Source: Sphingomonas sp. 8AM (GTDB lineage: Bacteria > Pseudomonadota > Alphaproteobacteria > Sphingomonadales > Sphingomonadaceae). Taken from it: DNA of 64,000 nt. The translations under genes were made by a program, and so were the position numbers. The notes beneath the pieces are model-generated. The model was not told where the DNA came from, did no database searches, and worked only from the letters and a program-made list of their open reading frames with translations. Every line of letters starts with the position of its first letter. Positions within the stretch are counted from its first letter, which is position 1. Below are positions 1 to 18,340 of the stretch, one piece after another. The stretch covers positions 3,332,526 through 3,396,525 of the forward strand of contig NZ_LR733844.1 in assembly GCF_902506455.1 (NCBI RefSeq), read 5' to 3'.

Positions 1-50
1 GGGCTCGGTCAGCGGAATGTACCCCAGAGAAGAAAGCGGTGGTTCATCGC

Positions 51-1136
51 TCAACGCGGATCGGGCAAAAATGTTGTGGGCGTAACGACATCATGCAGCG
101 CGACCCAGGTGGCGGCGTCGATGCCGTCGAACAGCGCGCGCTCGGTGCCGGTCATCCACACCTGCCCGAGCGGGGCGAGGCGGGCGAACAGCGCGGCGCG
201 GCGCACCGGGTCGAGATGCGCCGCCACTTCGTCGAGCAGCAGCACCGGCGCATGCCCGGTCAGCCGCGCCACCAGCTCGGCATGCGCGAGGACGATCCCG
301 AGCAGCAGCGCCTTCTGCTCACCGGTCGAGGCGGTGGCGGCGGGGCGCGCCTTGTCGACGTGCGTGACGATCAGGTCGGCACGGTGCGGGCCGACCAGCG
401 TGCGGCCGGCGGCGGCGTCGCGCGCGCGTCCGGTGCGCAGCGCGTCGGCCAGCGTCGCGGCGTCGCCGCTCCAGCCCTCGAGCGCGATCCGCGCGCGCGC
501 GATCTCCCCAGCGGGCTGGGCGGCGAGCGCAGCGTCGAGCGCGGCGATGGTGTGGCGGCGGGCGGCGTCGAGCGCGGCGCCATGCTGTGCCATCTGCGCC
601 TCAAGCGCCGCGAGCCAATCGGGGTCGGGGAGCGGCTCGGCGAGCAGGCGGTTGCGGTCGCGCATCGCCGCCTCGTAGCGCGCGCCGTCGCGGGCATGGC
701 CGGGCTCGATCGCGAGCGTCAGCCGGTCGAGGAAGCGCCGCCGTCCGCCCGCCGCCTCGGTGAACAGCCGATCCATCGCCGGGGTGAGCCACAGCACCGC
801 GACGCGCTCGGCCAGCGCGGTGGCGGGGGCCGCGGCGCCGTTGATCCGCACCACCCGCCGCTCGGGCGCGGCGGCCAGCGTGCCGGTAGCGAGCGTGACG
901 TCATCTGCCAGCGTCGCGGCGACGCCGAAGCCGCCCGGCCCATCGCTGCGCGCGACCTCCGATAAGGCGGCGCGGCGCAGGCCCCGGCCCGGCGCGAGCA
1001 GCGATACCGCCTCCAGCACATTGGTCTTGCCCGCGCCGTTCGGGCCATACAGCACCACGAAGCCGGGCGCGGCATCGGGCACGATCGACAGCGCTTCGTG
1101 GTTGCGGACATCGGTGAGGACGAGGCGGGACAGCAT
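51..1136 (-). CDS. recF: DNA replication and repair protein RecF
   Basis: RecF is an SMC-like ATPase that binds single-strand gaps and helps load RecA with RecO and RecR. The 361-residue product has the usual family length. It opens with [14 protein letters not shown], followed by a Walker A motif GPNGAGKTN near residue 35. The ABC signature [11 protein letters not shown] and Walker [13 protein letters not shown] lie in the C-terminal third. The open frame continues about 295 codons upstream, but that part is Arg/Gln-rich antisense of rarD. The ATG at 1136 is therefore the start. The gene is divergent from rarD, and the first 50 bases of the window hold nothing else I can identify. Confidence 0.93.
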   Translation of the reverse strand: MLSRLVLTDVRNHEALSIVPDAAPGFVVLYGPNGAGKTNVLEAVSLLAPGRGLRRAALSEVARSDGPGGFGVAATLADDVTLATGTLAAAPERRVVRINGAAAPATALAERVAVLWLTPAMDRLFTEAAGGRRRFLDRLTLAIEPGHARDGARYEAAMRDRNRLLAEPLPDPDWLAALEAQMAQHGAALDAARRHTIAALDAALAAQPAGEIARARIALEGWSGDAATLADALRTGRARDAAAGRTLVGPHRADLIVTHVDKARPAATASTGEQKALLLGIVLAHAELVARLTGHAPVLLLDEVAAHLDPVRRAALFARLAPLGQVWMTGTERALFDGIDAATWVALHDVVTPTTFLPDPR

Positions 1137-1253
1137 GATGGCGCGACGCTGGTACGGGCAAAGCGCGGGCAGGGCGACTGTTTCCTTGGGCGCGCCGGTG
1201 CGATGGGTCGGCGCGCGCTTGCATCGTGGCGCATCTGCCGCGACACGGCACGC

Positions 1254-2120
1254 ATGACCGCAAACTCCCATCGCTCCGGCCTGCTGCTCGGCGTCGGCGC
1301 CTATGTCTCCTGGGGGCTGCTGCCGCTCTATCTGCACCTGCTGACCGGCGTACCGGCGTTGCAGGTGCTGGCGCATCGCGTCGTCTGGTCGCTGCTGCTG
1401 CTCGCCGCGATCGTGCTGGCGATGCGGCGCACCCGGCCGATAGTGGCGGCGGCGCGCGGGCGGACGTTGTTGCTGCTGTGCGCGTCGGCGGCGCTGATCG
1501 CGGTCAACTGGCTGGTCTATATTTTCGCGGTGCAGAGCGGGCATGTGCTGGAGGCGAGCCTCGGCTATTTCATCAACCCGTTGCTCAACGTCGCGCTGGG
1601 GACGATCGTGCTCGGCGAGTGGATCGGCGCGATCCAGAAAGCGGCGGTCGCAGTCGCCGCTCTCGGCGTCGTGGTGCTGGCGATCGCAGGCGGCGGGGCG
1701 TTGTGGATATCGCTGACGCTCGCGTTCAGCTTCGGCGTCTACGGGCTGATCCGCAAGGTGGCGGCGATCGATGCGCTGGGCGGGCTGACCGTCGAGACCG
1801 CGTTGCTGATCGGGCCGGCGCTGGCGGTGCTGTGGCTCAGCCCGGAGCCGGTGTTCGGGCGCGGCGATATCGACCTGTTGCTGGTGCTGGCGGGCGCGGT
1901 GACCGCCGCGCCGTTGCTGATGTTTGCCGCGGCCGCGCGCCGGTTGCGCTACTCGACGCTCGGGCTGCTGCAATATCTCGCGCCGACGCTGCAGTTCCTG
2001 CTCGCGGTGCTGGTGTTCCACGAGCCGCTACGGGGCGTGCACATCGTCACCTTCGCGCTGATCTGGACCGGCTGCGCGCTCTACGCTCTCGGCAGCCGGC
2101 CGCGGCGCGCTACTCCCTAG
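1254..2120 (+). CDS. rarD: EamA-family transporter RarD
   Basis: This 288-residue inner-membrane protein is built of about ten hydrophobic helices. The opening ([20 protein letters not shown], then [10 protein letters not shown]) is typical of RarD in the EamA drug/metabolite transporter superfamily. The substrate is unknown; chloramphenicol sensitivity is the classical link for RarD. The ATG at 1254 was chosen because the 52 codons upstream in frame are hydrophilic and non-homologous in look. The 3' end overlaps the convergent symporter gene by 11 bases. Confidence 0.85.
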   Translation: MTANSHRSGLLLGVGAYVSWGLLPLYLHLLTGVPALQVLAHRVVWSLLLLAAIVLAMRRTRPIVAAARGRTLLLLCASAALIAVNWLVYIFAVQSGHVLEASLGYFINPLLNVALGTIVLGEWIGAIQKAAVAVAALGVVVLAIAGGGALWISLTLAFSFGVYGLIRKVAAIDALGGLTVETALLIGPALAVLWLSPEPVFGRGDIDLLLVLAGAVTAAPLLMFAAAARRLRYSTLGLLQYLAPTLQFLLAVLVFHEPLRGVHIVTFALIWTGCALYALGSRPRRATP

Positions 2121-3339
2121 GTTCGCGCCGACCCAGCCACGCGGTGGTGGCGAGGTCCATCGTGACATTGCCGACGGTGCGGATGATGTCGGGGATTGTC
2201 TCGACCGCGACCAGCAGGCCGAGTGGGGCGACCGGTGCGCCGATCGTGCCCGCGATCGGCGCGATCGCGCTGACATAGCTGACCGTGCCGGGCAGGCTGA
2301 CCGAGCCCAGCGAGGTGAGCGTCGCCACCACCACGCCGATCGCCAGCGTCGCGGGCGACAGCGGGACGCCGAACCACGTCGCGACATAGATCGCGACCGC
2401 GAGGTTCATCGCCGGGCCGGTCGCGCGGAAGATCGCGACCGCCAGGGGCAGCGTCACCCCGGCGGTGCGCACCGGCACGCCGAGCGTGCGTGCGCCCTCC
2501 AGCATCGCCGGCACCGAGGCGAGCGAGGATTGCGTGCTGATCGCCACTGCCTGTGACGGCAGCGCGGCGCGCACGAAGTCTGAAGGGTTGAGCCGCGCGC
2601 CGGCCCAGGCGACCGGATAGGCGAGCAACGTGACGATCACCCCGACGCTGGCGACGACGAGGATGTAATGCGCCAGCGCGCCGAACGCGCCCGAGCCCGC
2701 GCGCGCGCCCACCACCAGCGCCAGTGCGAATACGCCGAGCGGCGCGATCCACAACACCCAGTCGATCACCACCAGCATCGTGTCGCGGAGGGCAGTGAAG
2801 AAGCGGACGAGCAAAGCACGCCCCTCCGCGTCGATTCGCGCGATCGCGAACGCGAAGACGAGCGTGAAGATGATGAGCGACAGGAAGGCGTCGCTGGCGG
2901 CGGCGTGGACGATGTTGGTGGGGACGATCCCGGCGAAGAACTCGCCGAGCGGCGGGACCGCGGGCACCTTGCCGGCGCCGACCAGCGCCGCGCGCAACGC
3001 CTGCGCGGAGGCGGCGGGGAGCGGGGCGACCGCGAGGATCACCGGCGTCGCGATCGCGGCGATCACCGCCGACAGGAACAGGAAGGTGACGTAAAGCGCG
3101 ATCGCGCGCCCCGCCAGCCGCCCGGCACGCGCTGCCTCGGCGGTTGCCGCGACCCCGGTGACGAGCAGCGAGACGACCAGCGGCACGATCGTCATCTGCA
3201 ACCCGTGCAGCCATGCCGCACCGATCGGCTCCGCCACCGCGATCGTGCCCGCGACGGCGTCGCGCGCGAAATGGGCGAGGGCGACGCCGCCCGCCAGCCC
3301 GATCAGCAGCGACAGCAGGATGCGGGAGGCTTGCGACAT
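2110..3339 (-). CDS. Dicarboxylate/amino acid:cation symporter (SDF family)
   Basis: A 409-residue membrane protein with the layout of the sodium/proton:dicarboxylate symporter family (DctA/GltP type). It has an N-terminal hydrophobic helix ([18 protein letters not shown]), an early [14 protein letters not shown] segment, a Ser/Ala-rich re-entrant loop ([14 protein letters not shown]) and a late [12 protein letters not shown] loop. These match the two hairpin regions of the family. It probably imports C4-dicarboxylates or acidic amino acids with a cation; the exact substrate cannot be read. The gene is divergent from glmM and convergent with rarD. Confidence 0.85.
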   Translation of the reverse strand: MSQASRILLSLLIGLAGGVALAHFARDAVAGTIAVAEPIGAAWLHGLQMTIVPLVVSLLVTGVAATAEAARAGRLAGRAIALYVTFLFLSAVIAAIATPVILAVAPLPAASAQALRAALVGAGKVPAVPPLGEFFAGIVPTNIVHAAASDAFLSLIIFTLVFAFAIARIDAEGRALLVRFFTALRDTMLVVIDWVLWIAPLGVFALALVVGARAGSGAFGALAHYILVVASVGVIVTLLAYPVAWAGARLNPSDFVRAALPSQAVAISTQSSLASVPAMLEGARTLGVPVRTAGVTLPLAVAIFRATGPAMNLAVAIYVATWFGVPLSPATLAIGVVVATLTSLGSVSLPGTVSYVSAIAPIAGTIGAPVAPLGLLVAVETIPDIIRTVGNVTMDLATTAWLGRREPRE

Positions 3340-3407
3340 GCGGTATCTTCGCCTTTTGCTCGTCCGCGATTATGGGACCTGTCTGGGCCAAGCGAACGGA
3401 AGACACG

Positions 3408-4745
3408 ATGGCAAGGAAATATTTCGGCACCGACGGCATTCGCGGCCTGACCAATGCGGGCGCGATGACCGCGGAAATGGCGATGAAGGTCGGGATGGCG
3501 GCCGGGCGGCACTTCCTGCGCGGGCAGCATCGCCACCGCGTCGTGATCGGCAAGGACACCCGCCTGTCCGGCTATATGCTGGAGAGCGCGTTGCAGGCCG
3601 GCTTCACCAGCGTCGGGATGGACGTGACGCTGGTGGGGCCGATGCCGACCCCGGCGGTGGCGATGCTGACCAAGTCGATGCGCGCCGACATGGGCGTGAT
3701 GATCTCGGCCAGCCACAATCCGTTTTTCGACAATGGTATCAAGCTGTTCGGGCCCGATGGTTACAAATTGTCCGACGAGGACGAACTGGCGATCGAGGCG
3801 GCGATCGACGGTGACGTCGCGCTGGCGCCGGCGGGCGAGATCGGACGCGCCAAGCGGATCGACGATGCGCGCGGGCGCTACATCCACTTCGCCAAATCGA
3901 CTTTCCCGGCCGATTTGCGGCTCGACGGGATGAAGGTGGTCGTGGATTGCGCGAACGGTGCCGCCTATCAGGTCGCGCCCGAGGCATTGTGGGAACTGGG
4001 CGCCGACGTCATCCAGATCGGCGTCAACCCCAATGGGCTCAACATCAACGACCAGATCGGGTCGACTCACCCCGAAGCCTTGTCGGCGGCGGTGCTGGCG
4101 CACGGCGCGGCGATCGGGGTTGCGCTGGACGGCGATGCCGACCGGTTGATCGTGGTCGATGAAAAGGGCCGCGTGATCGACGGGGACCAGTTGATGGCGA
4201 CGATCGCCGCCGGCTGGGCGCGCGCCGGGCGGCTGGCGGGCGGCGGGCTGGTCGCAACGGTGATGTCGAACCTCGGGCTGGAGCGACACCTCAAAGCGCA
4301 GGGGCTGGGGCTGATCCGCACCGCGGTCGGCGACCGGCACGTGCTGGAGGCGATGCGCCGGCGGGGCTATAATGTCGGCGGCGAGCAGTCCGGGCACATC
4401 ATCCTCAGCGATTATGCGACGACCGGCGACGGGCTGGTCGCGGCGTTGCAGGTGCTGGCGGAGATCTGCCGCGCCGGGGCGCCGGCTAGCGAGGTGCTGC
4501 GGCGCTTCGAGCCCTTGCCGCAGTTGCTCAAGAACGTGCGCTTCTCGGGCGGCAAGCCGCTGGAGACCGATGCGGTGAAGGCGGTGATCGCCGATGCCGA
4601 GGCCGAGCTGGCGGGGCGCGGGCGGTTGGTGATCCGCCCGTCCGGAACCGAGCCGGTGATCCGCGTAATGGCGGAGGGTGACGATCCGGTGCAGGTCGAG
4701 CAGGTGGTCGACCGCATCTGCGACGCGGTGCGCGCGGCGGTTTAA
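3408..4745 (+). CDS. glmM: Phosphoglucosamine mutase
   Basis: GlmM converts glucosamine-6-phosphate to glucosamine-1-phosphate, which feeds UDP-GlcNAc for peptidoglycan and LPS. The 445-residue length equals that of typical GlmM. The start [13 protein letters not shown] is diagnostic. The phosphorylated active-site serine is Ser102 within ISASHNP, the same number as in E. coli. The metal-binding loop DGDADR and the C-terminal phosphate-binding [12 protein letters not shown] are intact. The ATG at 3408 has GGAAG a few bases upstream; a longer in-frame extension overlaps the divergent symporter gene and is not coding. Confidence 0.96.
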   Translation: MARKYFGTDGIRGLTNAGAMTAEMAMKVGMAAGRHFLRGQHRHRVVIGKDTRLSGYMLESALQAGFTSVGMDVTLVGPMPTPAVAMLTKSMRADMGVMISASHNPFFDNGIKLFGPDGYKLSDEDELAIEAAIDGDVALAPAGEIGRAKRIDDARGRYIHFAKSTFPADLRLDGMKVVVDCANGAAYQVAPEALWELGADVIQIGVNPNGLNINDQIGSTHPEALSAAVLAHGAAIGVALDGDADRLIVVDEKGRVIDGDQLMATIAAGWARAGRLAGGGLVATVMSNLGLERHLKAQGLGLIRTAVGDRHVLEAMRRRGYNVGGEQSGHIILSDYATTGDGLVAALQVLAEICRAGAPASEVLRRFEPLPQLLKNVRFSGGKPLETDAVKAVIADAEAELAGRGRLVIRPSGTEPVIRVMAEGDDPVQVEQVVDRICDAVRAAV

Positions 4746-4795
4746 GGGAACGGTGGGGGCGGCTGATGGCCCGCCTCCTTGTCCATTCTCTCGTA

Positions 4796-4893
4796 CCCCG
4801 GCGAAGGCCGGGTCCCAGTTGGGGGACGGCTGTCACAGGGCGTAGCGCGCCACCACTGCGGTCTTCCCAACTGGGCCCCGGCCTTCGCCGGGG
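4796..4893. repeat. Palindromic repeat pair (family CCGGCGAAGGCCGGG)
   Basis: Two 28-base arms, 4796-4823 and 4866-4893, are near-perfect inverted copies built on CCCCGGCGAAGGCCGGG plus CCCAGTTGGG, with a 42-base spacer. They sit between the convergent ends of glmM and gpmA. The transcript could fold into a long hairpin and act as a bidirectional 3' end, though no T-run follows. Confidence 0.8.
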
Positions 4894-4902
4894 AACAGGG
4901 GC

Positions 4903-5589
4903 TTACCGCTCGCTCAGATAATAACGATCGGTCGCGTTGAGCGCGTCGTCGAGTTCGTAGACGATCGGCTGGCCGGTCGGGATCTCCAGCCCGGTGATCT
5001 CTTCGTCCGAAATCCCCGACAGATGCTTGACCAGCGCACGCAGCGAATTGCCGTGCGCCGAGATCAGCACGCGCTGCCCGTCCTTGAGCGCCGGCGCGAT
5101 GCGGCCTTCCCAATAGGGCAGCACGCGCGCGATCGTGTCCTTGAGGCTCTCGGTGGCGGGCACGTCGATTCCGGCATAGCGTCGGTCGGCCGAGGGATCG
5201 TAGGTGCTCCCGGCTTCGATCGGCGGCGGTGGCACGTCGAAGCTGCGGCGCCAGATGTGGACCTGCTCGTCGCCGTGCTTCGCCGCCGTCTCGGCCTTGT
5301 CGAGCCCGGTCAGCCCGCCGTAATGCCGCTCGTTGAGCCGCCAGTCCTTCTCGACCGGCAGCCACAGCCGCCCCATCGCCTCCAGCGCGAGGTTGAGCGT
5401 CTTGATCGCGCGGGTCTGGAGCGAGGTGAAGGTCTGGTCGAAGTCCAGCCCCCTGGCCGCCATCAACTCGCCAGCGGCGCGCGCCTCGGCCGCGCCTTTT
5501 GCCGTGACGTCGACGTCCCACCAGCCGGTGAAGCGGTTTTCGAGATTCCAGGCGGACTGGCCGTGGCGGATGAGGACGAGCGTTGGCAA
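4903..5589 (-). CDS. gpmA: 2,3-bisphosphoglycerate-dependent phosphoglycerate mutase
   Basis: A 228-residue glycolytic/gluconeogenic mutase that interconverts 3- and 2-phosphoglycerate. The phosphohistidine motif [10 protein letters not shown] contains His9. The ERHYGGLTG segment and the second catalytic histidine in [14 protein letters not shown] are intact, and the length is normal for the cofactor-dependent family. The start is TTG at 5589, giving [10 protein letters not shown], with a GGGAG ribosome-binding sequence upstream. No in-frame ATG lies close enough to replace it. The GNAT gene ends 13 bases upstream, so the two may be cotranscribed. Confidence 0.95.
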   Translation of the reverse strand: MPTLVLIRHGQSAWNLENRFTGWWDVDVTAKGAAEARAAGELMAARGLDFDQTFTSLQTRAIKTLNLALEAMGRLWLPVEKDWRLNERHYGGLTGLDKAETAAKHGDEQVHIWRRSFDVPPPPIEAGSTYDPSADRRYAGIDVPATESLKDTIARVLPYWEGRIAPALKDGQRVLISAHGNSLRALVKHLSGISDEEITGLEIPTGQPIVYELDDALNATDRYYLSER

Positions 5590-5602
5590 TCGGGTTCTCC
5601 CG

Positions 5603-6058
5603 TTAGAGGATCAGGGTCAGGAACTGGTTGTGCGGGCTCGGTCGGTAGTCGGCGAAAGCGTCGCAGGGAACGAAGCCGGCGCTGCGATACAGCGCAACCG
5701 CTGGTTGATGCAGCTCGGCGGTGCCGGTTTCGAGGCTCAGCCGCGCGTAGCCACGTTCGCGTGCGATGGCGATTACATGCGCCAGCAGCGCGCGACCGAC
5801 GCCGGTGCGGCGTGCCTGCGGAGCGGCCCGCATCGACTTCACCTCGCCGTGGCGCGGGTCGAGCTGCTTCAGCGCGACGAACCCGGCCAGCGTCTCCTCC
5901 CGCCACGCGGTCCAGAAGGTCACCTCCGGCATCGAGAGGCCGGCGGCGTCCAGCGCGAAGGCGAACTCCGCCATCTGGCCGCGCAGCTCGGCCAGATGGT
6001 GCGTCAGCAGCGCGGCGACATGCGAAGCGGTCGGGTCGTCCTTCCTGATCTGCATCAT
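5603..6058 (-). CDS. GNAT family N-acetyltransferase
   Basis: A 151-residue acyl-CoA N-acetyltransferase. The central beta-strand [22 protein letters not shown] contains the acetyl-CoA pyrophosphate loop ([10 protein letters not shown]), followed by the helix [12 protein letters not shown] and a C-terminal [11 protein letters not shown] segment. The acceptor substrate cannot be told. The start is one of two adjacent ATGs (6058 or 6055). The longer open frame upstream is antisense of the hydrolase gene and was discarded. The gene is divergent from the dienelactone hydrolase gene. Confidence 0.85.
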   Translation of the reverse strand: MMQIRKDDPTASHVAALLTHHLAELRGQMAEFAFALDAAGLSMPEVTFWTAWREETLAGFVALKQLDPRHGEVKSMRAAPQARRTGVGRALLAHVIAIARERGYARLSLETGTAELHQPAVALYRSAGFVPCDAFADYRPSPHNQFLTLIL

Positions 6059-6130
6059 GAGCCCCGCTGCTTGTCCGGCGAATGGCTCCGATCTAGCGAA
6101 AGGCGCGACCGACACAACAGGAGAGCGCCG

Positions 6131-6886
6131 ATGACGATCCGCCGCCGCACCATCATCCATGACGGACCGGGTGGTCCGTTCGAGGGCGTGTTCGTGTGGG
6201 ACGACGCCGTCACTACGCCGCGGCCGGGCGTGCTGGTGATCCCGAACGTGCTCGGGCAGAAAGAGAGCGACAATCTGAAGGCCGAGGCGCTGGCCGCGCT
6301 CGGCTATGCCGCCTTCGCCTGCGACCTGTTCGGGCAGGGCAAGCGGACGCAGCGCGGCGAGGGCGCGAGCCGCTATATGGACGAACTGAACGCCGACCGT
6401 GCGCTGCTGCGCGCGCGACTGCGCGCGTCGCTGGGCGCGCTGACGGCGCACGACGAGGTCGACGAGGCATTGTGCGCCGCGATCGGCTTCTGCTTCGGGG
6501 GCAAATGCGTGCTCGACATGGCGCGTGCCGGGCTGCCGATCCGTGGCGGGGTCAGCTTCCATGGCGTTTACGATCGCCCCGATTGGGACAGCGTCGATCC
6601 GATCACCGTGCCGCTGCTGATCTGTCATGGGTGGGACGACCCGCTCGGGCCCCCAGATGCGGTCGTCGCGCTCGGCGAGGAACTCACCGCGGCGCAGGCG
6701 GACTGGCAGGTCCATGCCTATGGCGGGGCAGGGCACGCCTTCACGGACGCAGCGATGCCGGCGGGTCACGCCGGCTTTGGCTATGATGCGCGCGCCGACC
6801 GCCGCAGTTGGCGCGCGATGAGTCAATTTTTACAAGATGTCTTTGAAAACAACGAGATCGTTGCCGAAGTCACCACAGCCTTGTAG
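6131..6886 (+). CDS. Dienelactone hydrolase family protein
   Basis: A 251-residue alpha/beta-hydrolase. The nucleophile elbow is GFCFGG with Cys121, the cysteine nucleophile of the dienelactone hydrolase family rather than serine. The acid (GWDDP) and histidine (GAGHAF) positions follow in the right order. Family members open cyclic lactones or act as general carboxyl-esterases. No aromatic ring-cleavage genes lie nearby, so the substrate is open. The ATG at 6131 starts MTIRRRTIIHDG after the divergent GNAT gene. Confidence 0.85.
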   Translation: MTIRRRTIIHDGPGGPFEGVFVWDDAVTTPRPGVLVIPNVLGQKESDNLKAEALAALGYAAFACDLFGQGKRTQRGEGASRYMDELNADRALLRARLRASLGALTAHDEVDEALCAAIGFCFGGKCVLDMARAGLPIRGGVSFHGVYDRPDWDSVDPITVPLLICHGWDDPLGPPDAVVALGEELTAAQADWQVHAYGGAGHAFTDAAMPAGHAGFGYDARADRRSWRAMSQFLQDVFENNEIVAEVTTAL

Positions 6887-6972
6887 CGACGTCGCGCCAG
6901 TCGAGCGGCGCAGCACAAGCAGCACCCGCGATTGTAAAAAAACAAACAACGCTTCGGGACGCGTCGCAGGTT

Positions 6973-7500
6973 ATGGGGATCACCGTTTATGCACCGGCGC
7001 CGACGCCTGATGACGAGGGCGCGCGCGAGCGGGCGGTGATGGCGTCCGGTGCGCTCGACGCGCGCGACGATCCGGCGTTGCTGGAACTGGTCGAGCAGGC
7101 GCGGCAGCGATTCGGCACCGGCATGGCGGCGGTGTCGATCCTTTCGCGCGACTGGCAATATCTGATCGCTGCCGCGGGCGTCACGTCGCGGACCTATAGC
7201 CGGCGCATGTCATTGTGCGGCCACGCGATCATTACTCCGCGCGCGGTCTTCTGCGTCGACGATGCGCGTGCCGACCCACGCTTTGCCGACAATCCGGTGC
7301 TGATCGACGGCGGACAGGTGCGCTTCTACGCCGGTGCGCCGTTGATCGATGCCGGGCACATGCCGATCGGCACCTTCTGCGTCTTCGACCGGATGCCGCG
7401 TGGCGATTTCAGCGCCCACGAGCAGACGCATCTCCGGCAGTTCGCCGAGGCGGCGATCACGCGGCTGGCGGTCCGCCGGGCGGCACCTCCAACCGCCTGA
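6973..7500 (+). CDS. GAF domain-containing protein
   Basis: A 175-residue soluble protein that is essentially one GAF domain. The family-typical pattern runs from FGTGMAAVSILSRDWQYLIAA through SLCGHAI, DDARADPRFADNP, RFYAGAPL and IGTFCVFD. The conserved SLCGHAI cysteine occurs in many small stand-alone GAF proteins. The ligand is unknown and no output domain is fused. The 86-base leader is AT-richer than its surroundings. It is convergent with the chorismate mutase gene, whose end lies 6 bases away. Confidence 0.85.
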   Translation: MGITVYAPAPTPDDEGARERAVMASGALDARDDPALLELVEQARQRFGTGMAAVSILSRDWQYLIAAAGVTSRTYSRRMSLCGHAIITPRAVFCVDDARADPRFADNPVLIDGGQVRFYAGAPLIDAGHMPIGTFCVFDRMPRGDFSAHEQTHLRQFAEAAITRLAVRRAAPPTA

Positions 7501-7506
7501 CCCCGG

Positions 7507-7788
7507 TCAGCCCGCCGCGGCGGCGCGGTGGTGGCGGATCACCTCGTCGATGATGAAGCGCAGGAACTTCTCGGAAAATTCCGGGTCCAGCTCGGCGTCC
7601 TCGCTCAACTGGCGCAAGCGCGCGATCTGCGCCTCCTCACGGCCGGGATCGGCCGCGGGCAGGCCGGTCTGCGCCTTGTATGCACCGACCGACTGGGTGA
7701 TCTTGAATCGCTCGGCGAGCAGGCAGACCAAAGCGGCGTCGATGTTGTCGATGCTCTTGCGATAGCCCTTCAGAACGTCGTCGGTCAT
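7507..7788 (-). CDS. Chorismate mutase (AroQ type)
   Basis: A 93-residue all-helical chorismate mutase converting chorismate to prephenate for Phe/Tyr synthesis. The pattern YRKSIDNIDAALVCLLAERF, then AYKAQTGLP, DPGREEAQIARL and a C-terminal FLRFIIDEVIRHH helix matches the AroQ fold, with the arginines and lysine of the active site in place. It is a free-standing mutase with no dehydratase or dehydrogenase fusion. ATG at 7788 is preferred over the adjacent GTG at 7791. Confidence 0.88.
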   Translation of the reverse strand: MTDDVLKGYRKSIDNIDAALVCLLAERFKITQSVGAYKAQTGLPAADPGREEAQIARLRQLSEDAELDPEFSEKFLRFIIDEVIRHHRAAAAG

Positions 7789-7870
7789 CACGGCTTCCCC
7801 GTCAAAGCGATAATGGTCATGCAGCCCGCGCTTGCGTTGCGCGCGTGCCTCCCCCTAAGGGCAGGAACAG

Positions 7871-8881
7871 ATGAGCGCTACCTTGCACCGACTTCCCGGG
7901 CACACGCCCTCGCTCGATCCGATGATCGGGCTGGTCGCCGCCGACATGGATCACGTCAATGCCGTGATTGTCGAGCGCATGCGATCCGAAATCCCGTTGA
8001 TCCCCGAATTGGCCGGGCATCTGATCGCGGGCGGGGGAAAAAGGATGCGTCCGATGCTGACGCTCGCGGGCGCGCAGCTCGTCGGCTATGACGGCGATCG
8101 CCATCACCTGCTCGCCGCCGCGGTGGAGTTCATCCATACCGCGACGCTGTTGCATGACGATGTCGTCGACGGATCGGACCTGCGTCGTGGAAAGCGCACC
8201 GCCAACATCATCTGGGGCAATCCCGCCAGCGTGCTGGTTGGTGATTTCCTGTTTTCGCGTTCGTTCGAGCTGATGGTGGCGGGCGGGAACATGCGCGCGC
8301 TGGAGATCCTCTCGAACGCCTCGGCGGTGATCGCGGAGGGCGAGGTCAATCAGCTGACCGCGGCGCGGCGCGTCGATCTGCCCGAGGAACGCTATCTCGA
8401 CATCATCCACGCCAAGACCGCTGCACTGTTCGCGGCCGCGTGCCGGATCGCGGCGGTCGTCGCGGGTCGGCCGGAAACGGAGGAGCAGGCGCTCGACTCC
8501 TACGGTCGCAATCTGGGGATCGCCTTCCAGCTGGTCGACGATGCGATCGACTATACCAGCGACGCCGGGACGATGGGCAAGGATGCCGGCGACGACTTCC
8601 GCGAAGGCAAGATGACGTTGCCGGTGATCCTCGCCTATGCGCGCGGCGCTGACGAGGAACGGCAGTTCTGGCGCGACGCCGTCGAGGGACGCCGTGCGAG
8701 CGATGCCGATTTCGCACATGCGATCGATCTGGTCCGCCGCACCCGCGCGGTCGACGATACGCTGGCGCGGGCGCGGCACTATGGACAGCGTGCGATCGAG
8801 TCGCTGGCGATCTTCCCCGACAGCGCAATCAAGGACGCGATGGTCGAGGCGGTCGAATTTGCGGTGGCGCGCGCATATTGA
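7871..8881 (+). CDS. ispB: Polyprenyl diphosphate synthase (octa-/decaprenyl type)
   Basis: A 336-residue trans-isoprenyl diphosphate synthase making the side chain of ubiquinone. It has the GGGKRMRP motif (54-61), the first aspartate-rich motif DDVVD (96-100) and the second DDAID (223-227). The residues four and five before the first motif are small (Ala91, Thr92), which in this family permits long products. Decaprenyl is likely if the host is a sphingomonad, but chain length is an inference. ATG at 7871 follows a GGGCAGGAACAG leader and is divergent from the chorismate mutase gene. Confidence 0.9.
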   Translation: MSATLHRLPGHTPSLDPMIGLVAADMDHVNAVIVERMRSEIPLIPELAGHLIAGGGKRMRPMLTLAGAQLVGYDGDRHHLLAAAVEFIHTATLLHDDVVDGSDLRRGKRTANIIWGNPASVLVGDFLFSRSFELMVAGGNMRALEILSNASAVIAEGEVNQLTAARRVDLPEERYLDIIHAKTAALFAAACRIAAVVAGRPETEEQALDSYGRNLGIAFQLVDDAIDYTSDAGTMGKDAGDDFREGKMTLPVILAYARGADEERQFWRDAVEGRRASDADFAHAIDLVRRTRAVDDTLARARHYGQRAIESLAIFPDSAIKDAMVEAVEFAVARAY

Positions 8882-9294
8882 CGGACGGCGAGGGGCGGTC
8901 AGGACGAGCGTAGCGGCGTCCGCCTGTCCGTCCCGAGCCGCTGCCGAAGCGCTTCGCTGAATAATCACTGACGACAGGGTGTCGCGACCGGAAGTGCAAA
9001 GCCGGAAGGCGGCGTCCGGCACGGCGTAGCGCCAGCGATCCCTTGTCACCCCCACCCGACCGGCGCAGATCCGGATCGCCGATCTCGGCCGATACGGTCG
9101 CGATGAAGCGCTTTGCCGCGCCTCCTTCGATGAAGTGCCGTTCGGGAGCCCGACGCCCGCCGCATCTCCGCCGCGCGGGCCGCGGCAGCAAGGCTGATCC
9201 TGTGGCCGAAGGAAAGCGACACGCCACAGCCGTGCCGTTTGGGCGATCTCATTCTCCGATGCCGGTGACATCCCGGATGAACGGCGGGTCGCGC
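8882..9294. other. 413-base gap with no supported gene
   Basis: No convincing gene, tRNA or repeat is visible between the polyprenyl synthase and the rpoC terminator. Minus-strand frames across about 8830-9230 are open, but they lack a recognisable start, a ribosome-binding site or a domain. They may be chance reading in GC-rich DNA or the remains of a decayed gene. Confidence 0.5.
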
Positions 9295-9328
9295 AAAAAT
9301 CCGCCGCCCGGGGCTCCCCGGACGGCGG
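9295..9328 (-). terminator. Rho-independent terminator of rpoBC
   Basis: On the minus strand, CCGCCGTCCGGGG pairs with a CCCCGGGCGGCGG arm across a tight loop. The hairpin ends at 9301 and is followed by ATTTTT. It lies 34 bases past the rpoC stop codon. Confidence 0.85.
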
Positions 9329-9362
9329 CTCTTTCACGTCAGGCTAACGCCCGAAGCAAGGA

Positions 9363-13661
<4,299 letters not shown>

Positions 13662-13688
13662 CTTGATGAACCTCTTTCAATTCGTAGC

Positions 13689-13793
13689 CCGCTCCCCGTC
13701 GGGGAGAGGGTTGGGTGAGGGGCCGCCACGGGCGCTGGTCTCGGTGAGACTTCGCCCCCCACCCCGACCCTCTCCCCGGTGGGGAGAGGGAGA
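13689..13793. repeat. Palindromic repeat pair (family CTCCCC-N-GGGGAG) in the rpoB-rpoC gap
   Basis: Two short palindromes (CTCCCCGTCGGGGAG and CTCTCCCCGGTGGGGAGAG) flank a GGTCTC/GAGACT-containing centre. The same composite element lies inside glyS at 31298-31409. Here it fills nearly the whole rpoB-rpoC spacer, so it is transcribed within the rpoBC message and could form a strong intercistronic hairpin. Confidence 0.8.
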
Positions 13794-13799
13794 AGTGGC

Positions 13800-17978
<4,179 letters not shown>

Positions 17979-18144
17979 AAAAGCTTGTGCCTCGTCAGCC
18001 GTCAAAATGCAGGCGCAGGGTCGAACGGACAAAAGCCGATCGCACATCATGCGTCGGCTTCCAGCGTCCTGAACCGCGGCTTCCCAATCCGATCGACACA
18101 CTGCGCAAGGCGTGCCGTTTCCCGGAAGCTGTGGTGATGATGCG

Positions 18145-18173
18145 GATATAGGAGCGGGGAGGGGGTGTGTCAA
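18145..18173 (-). promoter_or_regulatory. Sigma-70 type promoter of rpoBC
   Basis: TTGACA (18173-18168), a 17-base spacer and TATATC (18150-18145) on the minus strand form a near-consensus promoter. It implies a leader of about 160 bases before rpoB. It lies downstream of the rplJL terminator, so rpoBC need not depend on read-through. Confidence 0.75.
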
Positions 18174-18198
18174 ACGGGGCGCCATCCTCTTCCGTTAT

Positions 18199-18273
18199 CC
18201 CGGACTTGATCCGGAATCCCGCTTCTTGTCCTGCGCGGGGCGCAAAGGAGCGCGGCTCCGGATCAAGTCCGGG
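18199..18273. repeat. Perfect 17-bp inverted repeat (family CCCGGACTTGATCCGGA)
   Basis: CCCGGACTTGATCCGGA at 18199-18215 and its exact complement at 18257-18273 enclose 41 bases. It lies between the rpoBC promoter and the rplL terminator. A related, more diverged pair lies downstream of phoX. Confidence 0.85.
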
Positions 18274-18292
18274 GCGACGAGAACGCGCATGA

Positions 18293-18328
18293 AAAAGGGG
18301 CGGCACCCGCGTGGGTGTCGCCCCTTTT
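18293..18328 (-). terminator. Rho-independent terminator of the rplJ-rplL operon
   Basis: Arms AAAAGGGGCGGCACCC and GGGTGTCGCCCCTTTT pair around a GCGT loop with one mismatch. On the minus strand the hairpin is followed by CCTTTTTC. It lies about 110 bases past the rplL stop codon. Confidence 0.85.
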
Positions 18329-18340
18329 CTGCTGGCGGCC

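Noticed and set aside
1137-2021. A 295-codon upstream extension of the recF frame
   Set aside because: It is Gln/Arg-rich and antisense to rarD. RecF family sequence begins exactly at the ATG at 1136.
7817-9337. A 506-codon minus-strand frame over the polyprenyl synthase gene
   Set aside because: It is antisense to a clear ispB-type gene and has low-complexity basic composition.
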